From: Candidatus Peregrinibacteria bacterium CG11_big_fil_rev_8_21_14_0_20_49_14
GTDB taxonomy: Bacteria > Patescibacteriota > Gracilibacteria > Peribacterales > Peribacteraceae
NCBI GenBank assembly: GCA_002787035.1
Contig: PCVP01000026.1
Span: 1 to 64,000 of the forward strand
Direction of reading: 5' to 3'
DNA length: 64,000 bases
The notes below the pieces were generated by a model, which was not told the DNA's origin, did no database searches, and was given only the letters and a program-made list of their open reading frames with translations. Every line of letters starts with the position of its first letter. Position 1 is the first letter of the stretch. Positions 9,721-22,739 of this stretch are shown one piece after another. The translations under genes and the position numbers were made by a program.

Positions 9721-10578
9721 TTAGACTGTGCGCTGCTTTGGAAATAACGTATCTCGACGCACACAGACCGCAACGAAGAGAATCAATCCGAATGACATAA
9801 TTTGCACCGGCCCGAGAATATCTGCCGGAAGTCCCATGAATCGCAGGCCTTCCCGCAGGAAGATTATGAGAAAAATAGCCAAGGTGACGCCACGCAAACT
9901 CCCGGGACCTCCCGCCACTGCGCACATGACAAAAAAGATCATATGCTGGAAGTTGTAGTCCAACGGACTGAGCAGAAAAATGTACGGCGGAAATAGAATG
10001 GCTGAAATCATGGAACCTGTGCCCGCGAGTAAGAAAGCAATGGTATGGACTTTCTTCCGAGAAATCCCGAGAGATTCTGCATGCCACTCATGTTCCGAAA
10101 GAGCGACAAGATTTCTTCCGAACGAACTGCGTTCCAAACGACGTAAAAAGAAATACCATGCAATGGCACCCAATACCACTACAAGGGCATACCTTTCCAA
10201 GCTGGAGGGCAGAATGCCTCTCGGTATCCGCGGAATACCCAGTGCTCCGCGCGTAACCGACTGCCAGTTTAAAATGATGGACAATACCGCAAGATGCAAC
10301 GCAATGGACATGACACCGAATCCATCCGGCTCCAGGCGAAAAGACAGCTGCGCAAGGAGAAGAGACAACATGGTTGTTGTCAGCAGAGATGCGAGGAGAG
10401 CAAGGAGAAACGGCTGCTGAAACTGCACCACAAGAACCCACAACGTATACACGGCCATGAGACTCTGTGCCTCTTGGCCGAAGTGCAAAATCTTCCCTTT
10501 CCCGAATACGATGTTATACCCCAGAAGCGGAAACAGTGTGAGGCAGGCCATGATGATAATGTGAAGCAGAAAATCCAT
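9721..10578 (-). CDS. livM: branched-chain amino-acid ABC transporter permease (LivM-like)
   Basis: Multi-TM, EWHAESLGISRKKVHTIAFLLAGTGSMISA and AVAGGPGSLRGV permease signatures; next to LivH-like gene. Confidence 0.88.
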   Translation of the reverse strand: MDFLLHIIIMACLTLFPLLGYNIVFGKGKILHFGQEAQSLMAVYTLWVLVVQFQQPFLLALLASLLTTTMLSLLLAQLSFRLEPDGFGVMSIALHLAVLSIILNWQSVTRGALGIPRIPRGILPSSLERYALVVVLGAIAWYFFLRRLERSSFGRNLVALSEHEWHAESLGISRKKVHTIAFLLAGTGSMISAILFPPYIFLLSPLDYNFQHMIFFVMCAVAGGPGSLRGVTLAIFLIIFLREGLRFMGLPADILGPVQIMSFGLILFVAVCVRRDTLFPKQRTV

Positions 10579-10581
10579 ACA

Positions 10582-11460
10582 TTATGCACGACGGGAGGCA
10601 GAGGCAAACATGCCGTTGGGACGGAAAAGGAGAAAAACGATTATGACGAACAGAGCCACCGTTTGTTGGTACCCCGCAGGCACCGTAAACATGCCGAACC
10701 ATTGCACACCTACGACGATTTGCTCGAGGAACGCTATGAGGTACGCACAGAATATCGCTCCCCAAAAGTTTCCTTTTCCTCCCGCAATAATGGCCGCATA
10801 GGCCTTTATGGTAAGTGAGAAAGCCAACGTTGGCGTAAGGCTGGTATCGATACCGATGTATATGCCTCCACAAGCAGCCAGTACTCCGCTGACCACGAAA
10901 ATTATCGTATGCATCATCGGTGCACGAATACCCAAGCTCATAGCAGCGTGATCATTTTGCACGACCGCATGAATTTTGCGACCGAATGCCGTGGAGTGCA
11001 GCACGTATGCAAAGAAGCACAGCAGTAAAAATGTAAGAACAATCATAACAACCTGCACCATGCTTATATACGCGCCCAGTATTTGTACCGTATTTTTAAG
11101 ACCCGGAAGTATGCTGCGTGGCCTCTCCTCAAAGAGGAGAAGGAGCACTCCGTCTAAAATCATACTGAGTGCTATGGTCGTAACCAACGGAAGGAACCTG
11201 TGATGTTTGTAAAACGGTCGTATAAATACTTCGAATACAAACAGAGAAAGCACTCCCCCGAATACGATACCTCCCGCGATACTGAGCGAAAGCGGAAGCC
11301 CAACCGACTGGTGCAACCACCAGGTAACGTATCCGCCGAAAAGAACCATTTGCCCGAGAGCAAGGTTAAACACTCCCAGAACGCCATACACCAAAGCCAG
11401 CCCTCCCGCTATGAGTGCAGCGAGAGAGCCGGCGATGAGTCCGTTCACAAGGAGTTGCAT
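10582..11460 (-). CDS. livH: branched-chain amino-acid ABC transporter permease (LivH-like)
   Basis: GLIAGSLAALIAGGLALVYGVLGVFNLALG; AAIIAGGKGNFWGAIFCAYLIAFLEQI. Confidence 0.93.
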   Translation of the reverse strand: MQLLVNGLIAGSLAALIAGGLALVYGVLGVFNLALGQMVLFGGYVTWWLHQSVGLPLSLSIAGGIVFGGVLSLFVFEVFIRPFYKHHRFLPLVTTIALSMILDGVLLLLFEERPRSILPGLKNTVQILGAYISMVQVVMIVLTFLLLCFFAYVLHSTAFGRKIHAVVQNDHAAMSLGIRAPMMHTIIFVVSGVLAACGGIYIGIDTSLTPTLAFSLTIKAYAAIIAGGKGNFWGAIFCAYLIAFLEQIVVGVQWFGMFTVPAGYQQTVALFVIIVFLLFRPNGMFASASRRA

Positions 11461-11472
11461 GAAAAAGAAAGC

Positions 11473-12600
11473 TTAGTTGAGATCCAATTGAATATCGGCG
11501 ATGGTGGTCCATTTCTCATTCTGTACTTCACGAAGTACGTACGGAATTCCGATAACATCACCGTTATCGTCGAAACTGAATGCTCCTACCACACCTTTAT
11601 ACGCTTCCACGGCGTTAAGGTAATCGCGAATTGCAGAGCCATCTTCACCGACGGCAGCAATAGCCTGCATAATCAAATTCGCAGCATCGTATGCATGTGC
11701 AGTAAACGAGATTTGCTGCTGTGGAGTGCCGAATGCGGCAATGAAATCGGATTCGAACGATGTACCCTCACCGGAAGCAGGAATATTGATGGCACGCATA
11801 CCCGCAACAGCTTCACCTGCAAGAGTAATGAGCTCCGCACTGTCTGCAACATCGTGTGCTATGGCAGGCTGCGTAAATCCTTGTTCGCGAAACTGCTGCA
11901 TCATAGCAGCCATGGTTGCCGGTGTTTGTGCATTCGGAAAAAAGATATCGAACTCCGTGTCGGACAACCGAGAAAGCAGTGTGCGGTAGTCCTTCGTGCC
12001 CGGTTCCACCACTTCATCGAACACAATTGCTCCTTCAGGAAGTTCTTTGATAAGAGCAGCACGAAATGCTTGAGCAAAGTCGGTGTTCTCTGAAATTACT
12101 GCGACCTTCTCGATTCCTTCGGATACAAAGTATCCCGCCATAGCCACACTCTTGAGAGCGTCGCTCGGATAGTCGCGGAAAATATAATCTCCTGCCTGCG
12201 AAACATCCGGACTACTGGAAATAGGAGAGATCATTACGACTCCTCCCGCTTCTGCGATAGGTGCTGCGGCGAGAGTTTCTCCGCTGCACTGCCCTCCGAT
12301 AATTACAGAAACTTTATCTATACTTACGAGCTTCTGAGCTGCAGATGCCGCATCGCTACCTGTGCACTTGCCGTCTTCGGCAACCACTTGCACCATTTTT
12401 CCGTTAATGCCGCCCTTGGCATTGAGCTGATCGACAGCAAGTTTTACACCGTTAAGCGTATCGATACCGTACGCGGCGGCGTCTCCTGTGAGTGGTCCGA
12501 TGTATCCTATTTTTACAGCCTCTTCACCGGATAACTGGCAGGCTGTGAGTGCCATTGCCGCACATGTGGAAAGTGCGAAGAAAGAAGAAGGAACACGCAT
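11473..12600 (-). CDS. ABC transporter substrate-binding lipoprotein (LivJ/K-like)
   Basis: Lipobox LTAC, then VKIGYIGPLTGDAAAYGIDTLNGVKLAVDQLNAKGG. Confidence 0.93.
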   Translation of the reverse strand: MRVPSSFFALSTCAAMALTACQLSGEEAVKIGYIGPLTGDAAAYGIDTLNGVKLAVDQLNAKGGINGKMVQVVAEDGKCTGSDAASAAQKLVSIDKVSVIIGGQCSGETLAAAPIAEAGGVVMISPISSSPDVSQAGDYIFRDYPSDALKSVAMAGYFVSEGIEKVAVISENTDFAQAFRAALIKELPEGAIVFDEVVEPGTKDYRTLLSRLSDTEFDIFFPNAQTPATMAAMMQQFREQGFTQPAIAHDVADSAELITLAGEAVAGMRAINIPASGEGTSFESDFIAAFGTPQQQISFTAHAYDAANLIMQAIAAVGEDGSAIRDYLNAVEAYKGVVGAFSFDDNGDVIGIPYVLREVQNEKWTTIADIQLDLN

Positions 12601-12659
12601 AAAGAATGAGGGAAAATTCTTAAATATTGTGCTGAGTTTTTCTCCATATGGCAAGAACT

Positions 12660-13394
12660 CTACGTGGTTGGGTCTGCGCCGAAGTACACCTCCTGCAGTT
12701 CTTTGCTCTTTTTTACCTCATCAGGCTTCCCGCTCAGTACCACTTGTCCGACATCCAAAACGACGACTCTATCGCAAATTTGAGCAATAAACGGCAAATC
12801 GTGCTCTATGATGAGTACTGTTTTCTTCTCCTTCTTCAACGCCCCGATAATATCGGCAACCTGATGCGTCATTTTGGGAGATACGCCCGCAGTGGGTTCA
12901 TCCAGCAGGAAAAGCTCTTTTCCGCTCTTGAGCGTACGTGCAATCTCCAAAAGGCGCATTTGTCCTCCGGAAAGCGACCCCGCTTTCTGCTTGGCATGAG
13001 ACAGAAGTGTCGCCATTTCCAGGGTTGCCCGTACCGTTTCTTCCATGGTACCCATATCGTTTCGCAACTCTTTCGGCATTGCTTCCAATGCAACACGAAC
13101 GTTGTCTTCCAGCGTCATTTCTCGAAAGATTCCGAAGTGCTGAAACACTCTTCCCACACCCAGTTGAGCCCTTTTAGACGGAATAAGATGTGTAATATCG
13201 TCTTCTCGAAACGTCACCGACCCCTCCGTAGGCTTAAGAAACCCGGAAAGAACGTTAAACAGAGTGGTTTTTCCGCTGCCGTTTGGACCAATAAGCCCTA
13301 CGACCTCCCCTTCTTCCACATCGAAAGAAACTCCGTTGAGGATGTGGTGCCCCTGAATGGTCAGACCGATGTTTGCAAGTGATAAGATTGGCAT
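12660..13394 (-). CDS. livG: branched-chain amino-acid ABC transporter ATP-binding protein (LivG-like)
   Basis: GPNGSGKTTLFN, LSGGQMRLLEIAR, LFLLDEPTAGVSP. Confidence 0.93.
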   Translation of the reverse strand: MPILSLANIGLTIQGHHILNGVSFDVEEGEVVGLIGPNGSGKTTLFNVLSGFLKPTEGSVTFREDDITHLIPSKRAQLGVGRVFQHFGIFREMTLEDNVRVALEAMPKELRNDMGTMEETVRATLEMATLLSHAKQKAGSLSGGQMRLLEIARTLKSGKELFLLDEPTAGVSPKMTHQVADIIGALKKEKKTVLIIEHDLPFIAQICDRVVVLDVGQVVLSGKPDEVKKSKELQEVYFGADPTT

Positions 13395-13451
13395 TGGAAA
13401 CCACTGTAACGGCACATTTGCCGCTTGTCACCATGCTTCGCGGAGCACATC

Positions 13452-18220
<4,769 letters not shown>

Positions 18221-18287
18221 AAGCAAAATAGGTGAAATCAATAGTTCCGACGTATTGTAATGGAACACCGAAAAATTTCATACGCAA

Positions 18288-18330
18288 AAACACCGCCCCC
18301 GTTCTCCTAAGAGAAAGATGGAGCGGTGCA
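18288..18330 (-). terminator. probable terminator
   Basis: CACCGCTCC...GGGGGCGGTG followed by TTTTTG on the minus strand. Confidence 0.65.
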
Positions 18331-18350
18331 GGTTGCAACACCGAAGAGGA

Positions 18351-18854
18351 TTATTGTCCGTTCTTCATTTCCTCAAGCACGTTGCGATCACGGTTGTTCA
18401 CCTGTGTGTAGTACGCATTGTCGCGAACGGCGCGACGGCTTGGACGCTCAACGTCACCTCCTGTCTGTACGAGTGTACGCGGAAGAGGAAGGCTGGATTC
18501 ATACTCCATACCTCGCAAGCTACGCTTGTTGGTGCGCAGATCCAGCGTGCGGTAACGGTCGGAGCCCGGCTTACGCGTGCGGTTCAAACGACGGTAACGA
18601 CGACCGTCTGCGCGACGAAGAAGTTGGTAACCGATGTTCTCGTTACTCACCGCCTCGCCACGACTGCGATCTACGGTAGGAATATATTCTGGCAAACGGT
18701 TCACTGCCTCTGCTCTGCGAATAACCTGACGTCTGGACTCTCTGTCTACGGTGTTCATGCTGTCATTGCCCGGAACAGAGAAATATGCGAGACCCGGAGC
18801 AGCGATACTCATACCGAGTGCGACAGAAAGAGAAGAATAAAAGAAGCGCTTCAT
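18351..18854 (-). CDS. secreted Arg-rich protein, unknown
   Basis: Signal peptide MKRFFYSSLSVALGMSIAAPGLAYF then basic Arg-rich sequence. Confidence 0.7.
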   Translation of the reverse strand: MKRFFYSSLSVALGMSIAAPGLAYFSVPGNDSMNTVDRESRRQVIRRAEAVNRLPEYIPTVDRSRGEAVSNENIGYQLLRRADGRRYRRLNRTRKPGSDRYRTLDLRTNKRSLRGMEYESSLPLPRTLVQTGGDVERPSRRAVRDNAYYTQVNNRDRNVLEEMKNGQ

Positions 18855-18958
18855 TGCTGAAAAAGGGAAAAATGGTGAAATACGGAGGTATCCTAGAGGG
18901 GCTACCCGTATCGAATCAACTGAAAAAGCCTGTTTGAGTACACGTTTTGTACATAAAC

Positions 18959-19426
18959 CTAGGAAAGCTTACGTGTGTTCGCTTTCACACGTCGAGATGT
19001 CTTCCCAGCCGACTTCTTTGCTTTTGTGGCAGTACGCTTTGCGGTGTTACTTGCGGCTGTTTTTGCCTTGGCCACACTCTGCTTTGCAGTTGCTTTTGCC
19101 TTTGTAGCCGTCTTTTGAGCGGTTTTTTTGGCAGTAGCCGTGCCACTGTCCACCAATTTGCCGAGTTCAGCCTTCGCTTCATCCACCTTTTCTTTTGTAA
19201 ACGACTTGGCTTTCGTCAAATTTGCTTGCACATCGTCGCTTTCAACAAATTCACGCATTTGCTCTGCGATCTTCTTTCCGTCTCGCTGTAAGTGCCTCCC
19301 AAGAGATTTGGCAGCAGCCTCGGCATCTTTTGCATTCACAAGCTCCTCTCGAAGCTTTTTATTGCTGAGGAGATACCCACCCATGGCACCGCCAAGCGTA
19401 CTGATAAGAAGAGAAAGCTTTTTCAT
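18959..19426 (-). CDS. YtxH-like N-terminus with histone-H1-like Lys/Ala-rich tail
   Basis: N-terminal STLGGAMGGYLLSNKKLREEL then TAKKTAQKTATKAKATAKQSVAKAKTAASNTAKRTATKAKKSAGKTSRR. Confidence 0.8.
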   Translation of the reverse strand: MKKLSLLISTLGGAMGGYLLSNKKLREELVNAKDAEAAAKSLGRHLQRDGKKIAEQMREFVESDDVQANLTKAKSFTKEKVDEAKAELGKLVDSGTATAKKTAQKTATKAKATAKQSVAKAKTAASNTAKRTATKAKKSAGKTSRRVKANTRKLS

Positions 19427-19528
19427 AAAGAAACAGGAAAGTAGGACTGCAGTCTACAAACCTACCGCCTTCTTTGCGAGGAGGAACACTTGCTCTCTTG
19501 CGGGCTTTAAGGCGAGGTACATTCCTTT

Positions 19529-21262
19529 CTATGCCGATACTGATTTTTCTGCATCTTTCAGTGACAGCATTTGCACGTCCCCCGTCTTGCGATCTTTCAC
19601 TTCCACCCCCTTATCATCCAGAGTTTTAGCGGAAAGAACCATACGTGTGGGCACACCTATGAGATCTGCATCCGCAAGGCGAGAACCGACAGTCGCATTC
19701 AATCTGTCATCAAACAGGCAAGTCACTCCTTTTTTCGAAAGAGATTCGTATAACTTGAGCGCTTCCTTATATGGCTTGTCTTCGGATGTTTTTGCAATGG
19801 GCACAATATGCACGCGCGCAGGGGCGATGTTCGCAGGCCACAGAAGTCCGTGCTCATCGTGGAACACTTCTGCCAACACACCCATGACTCTGGTTGTTCC
19901 TATGCCATAGCACCCCATGTATACGGGTTGCTGTTTCCCATCGGCACCCGTCACCGTAAATCCGAATGCGTCTGAGAATTTGGTATAGAGAGTAAACACA
20001 TTACCGACTTCACACGCTCGAAACACTTCGTATGGCTTGCCCGTTTCGGGATCCAAATCTCCTTCGCGTGCCACTTTAATATCGTGGAACTCAGAAGGCG
20101 CAGGTATATCTGTTCCGAAATTCACATTGATGGAATGTTCGTTGGTCTTATTTGCACCACACTCAAAGTTTTTTCTTCCCGCAGTGGAGTCATCCCATAT
20201 CACAAGGACACTGTCGGGCAGTCCTATGGGACCGGCATACCCGACTTCCGCTCCGGTGACCTTTTTTACGGAGGCGGCAGGTGCCAAGTGCAATGATTTG
20301 CACCCGACAACCGTGCGCAATTTCTCTTCATTCACATCGTATTCCCCGCGCACAACAGCTGCGACCATTTGCCCCGTATCTGTCTCAAACAGAAGGGTCT
20401 TTGTTGTGCGTTCCACTTCTATCTTCAGGAATGCCGCCAGATCTTCCACTCCTATTATTCCCTCTCCGACTATGTCTTCCCGTGGTCTCTCCTCTTCCGC
20501 CGCATTGTCCCAAGGTTTTGCTTTGGACGGAGCAATTTCTCTGTTGTAAAAAGTATCGGAACCAGGCGCATGGAAAATGTGATCTTCACCGGTCTCGCAC
20601 CTGGTTTGGAATTCGCGGGAATACTCTTTGCTAAAATCTCCTCCGGAGGCCAGAACAACCTCCGTTATGTCGCCAAGTCCGATGCGCTTGAAAAAAGACG
20701 TATAGGCAGGAATGGATGTGTTGTAGAAGTAGTCCAACATGTCTTCCTCCGACGCATGAAAACTGTAGAGATCTTTCATGCGAAATTCTCTGCCTCTCAA
20801 AATCCCGGATTTCGGCCTTGGTTCATTGCGAAACTTGGTCTGAATTTGGTATGCGGCACAGGGCAAATCCTGATAACTGGTACAGTACCGCTGCACGAGC
20901 GGAGTGATAATTTCTTCGTGTGTGGAACCGAGGGCGTACTCGGCATCGTTGTGCTTGGCGGAGAACGGGTTTGCGGGACTCGCCTTCAGGAGCACGTTCA
21001 CATTGTCGTATCGTCCTGTTTTTTTCCAGTTCTCTACCGGTGCGAGAGAAGGGAGAAAAACCTCGGACCCGATTTTGTCCATTTCCTCTCTCAGAATATT
21101 TTCGATATTGGAGAGCACGCGCGTACCAAGCGGAAGATACGAATACACTCCGGCCATTGTCTTGTGTATAAAACCTCCACGCTCGAGCAGATCGGCATTT
21201 GCACTGCTGGCATCCGTGGAGGATTCCTTGGTGGTTTTGGCAAAAATATGCGAAAGAAACAT
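19529..21262 (-). CDS. proS: prolyl-tRNA synthetase
   Basis: GVYSYLPLGTRVLSNIENILREEMDKIGSEVFLPSL; TKFRNEPRPKSGILRGREFRMKDLYSFH. Confidence 0.97.
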   Translation of the reverse strand: MFLSHIFAKTTKESSTDASSANADLLERGGFIHKTMAGVYSYLPLGTRVLSNIENILREEMDKIGSEVFLPSLAPVENWKKTGRYDNVNVLLKASPANPFSAKHNDAEYALGSTHEEIITPLVQRYCTSYQDLPCAAYQIQTKFRNEPRPKSGILRGREFRMKDLYSFHASEEDMLDYFYNTSIPAYTSFFKRIGLGDITEVVLASGGDFSKEYSREFQTRCETGEDHIFHAPGSDTFYNREIAPSKAKPWDNAAEEERPREDIVGEGIIGVEDLAAFLKIEVERTTKTLLFETDTGQMVAAVVRGEYDVNEEKLRTVVGCKSLHLAPAASVKKVTGAEVGYAGPIGLPDSVLVIWDDSTAGRKNFECGANKTNEHSINVNFGTDIPAPSEFHDIKVAREGDLDPETGKPYEVFRACEVGNVFTLYTKFSDAFGFTVTGADGKQQPVYMGCYGIGTTRVMGVLAEVFHDEHGLLWPANIAPARVHIVPIAKTSEDKPYKEALKLYESLSKKGVTCLFDDRLNATVGSRLADADLIGVPTRMVLSAKTLDDKGVEVKDRKTGDVQMLSLKDAEKSVSA

Positions 21263-21362
21263 ACCGGCAGTATAGTATGAGAAGTCAGAAATCAGAAGTC
21301 AGTGCTATATCGATAGCCACAGCCTATACTGCCTTCTCGTTGCTGCCTACTGTCTTCTGTCG

Positions 21363-21842
21363 CTACAACGGCGTTTCGCAATTTCCTACAAACCATGCCA
21401 CAGGCTGCAAGAAACTGCACCTTGCAGGCAAGTCACTGAGAAAGATACCTATCCATGTAATAAAAGCTCCAAACAGTATTCCCACAAACACTTCCAACAC
21501 GGAATGACCGAGGCTTTCTGCAAACTTTTTAAAGTGCTGCATTTTATTGAGAAGTCTGGACTGCTCTTCCAGCACACGTCGAGTCACCATGGCGTCGTAC
21601 CAGACGATGCATGCGAAACAAAAGGCAATGGCAAATTCGACGGATTCTATTCCAAGCTTTCTCCACACCACAATGAGAAGTGATGTGACAAACGCGGAGT
21701 GAGAACTGGGCATGCCACCCGGACGAAAGAGTCCTTCGTGCCACATGCCTCCGCGCATACCTTCGACCAATACTTTCGCCACTTCACTAAGCAAAAGTAC
21801 GACAAGGGGTATGAGGAAGATGTAGTCATGAAGGAGTTGCAT
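21363..21842 (-). CDS. divergent PAP2 family (DUF212-like) membrane protein
   Basis: PGGMPSSHSAFVTSL, WYDAMVTRRVLEEQSRLLN, LGHSVLEVFVGILFG. Confidence 0.88.
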   Translation of the reverse strand: MQLLHDYIFLIPLVVLLLSEVAKVLVEGMRGGMWHEGLFRPGGMPSSHSAFVTSLLIVVWRKLGIESVEFAIAFCFACIVWYDAMVTRRVLEEQSRLLNKMQHFKKFAESLGHSVLEVFVGILFGAFITWIGIFLSDLPARCSFLQPVAWFVGNCETPL

Positions 21843-21869
21843 GAGGACAGTATACAGCGCAAAGCGCAA

Positions 21870-21902
21870 AGCGTGTAGCGATTAGTCCGGCCACTACACG
21901 CT
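21870..21902. repeat. 9-bp-arm inverted repeat in intergenic region
   Basis: agcgtgtag ... ctacacgct. Confidence 0.6.
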
Positions 21903-21918
21903 CATCGCTCACCGCTCA

Positions 21919-22707
21919 TTATACCGCCGCCACATCACACACTCCTTTATAGGGGCAAGATCTGCAGACATCGCGAGAAGGTGTGGGATGAAAGTTTCCG
22001 CTCTCTATATTCTGTTCCATATTTAAAATTTGTTTGGAAGCATCTTTCAGATGCCCGGGCGTACGCTCCGTACATACCTCCATCGCACCTTCTTCTCCCA
22101 AGAAAAGAAATGACAATTCCGCACATGGCAGCTCGAAAATTTCGGCACAGGCCAATGCGTACACAGACAACTGTAAATCCGCATCCACTTTTTCCTGCGG
22201 CTTCACCGCAGATGTTTTGAAATCTATGACTTTCAGACCTCTCTCTGTCTGCTCTATGCGGTCGAATCTCCCTGAAATCTGTGTGCCGTTTATCGTAAGT
22301 GAGAAACCTTTTTCTATGCACAGTACCGTACGCTCTTCTTTCCGCCACCAATCGAAAAAGAAACGCATGACCTGCTCCCCTCTTAGTCTTGCCATATCTG
22401 CCTCCACTCTTGTCTCGTAACCTTCCACTATGAAAGAAGAATGCCAGAGCTCGAGTAAGAAATCAGAAGTCAGCGGGCAGAAGTCAGCGGGTTCGCTATC
22501 CGTAAACAAATGCAACTGCTTGCTGCTTGCTGCTTTCTGCTTTCTGCCTTCCATCTCCCGATCCCCCCATTTCTTGAGCGTATTATGCACACTCGAGCCG
22601 AAGCTTTCGGGTGCGGATATCCGACGCGGAAGTTTTTTTATGTATCCGTACTCGTACTGCCGGGGGCAGCGACCGTAGGTCTGTAATTGCGAATAGGAGA
22701 TAGCCAC
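21919..22707 (-). CDS. PD-(D/E)XK (RecB/Cas4-like) nuclease
   Basis: YSQLQTYGRCPRQYEYGYI, FGSSVHNTLKKW, GRFDRIE, LKVIDFKTS, C-terminal CRSCPYKGVC. Confidence 0.9.
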   Translation of the reverse strand: MAISYSQLQTYGRCPRQYEYGYIKKLPRRISAPESFGSSVHNTLKKWGDREMEGRKQKAASSKQLHLFTDSEPADFCPLTSDFLLELWHSSFIVEGYETRVEADMARLRGEQVMRFFFDWWRKEERTVLCIEKGFSLTINGTQISGRFDRIEQTERGLKVIDFKTSAVKPQEKVDADLQLSVYALACAEIFELPCAELSFLFLGEEGAMEVCTERTPGHLKDASKQILNMEQNIESGNFHPTPSRDVCRSCPYKGVCDVAAV

Positions 22708-22739
22708 GAAAGAAGTATGCCATTATTTCCTTTCGTTAG

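Noticed and set aside
18959-19290. Lys/Ala tandem codons considered as a DNA repeat array
   Set aside because: Repetition follows the amino-acid composition of a histone-like tail with varied codons, not a DNA-level repeat or CRISPR.
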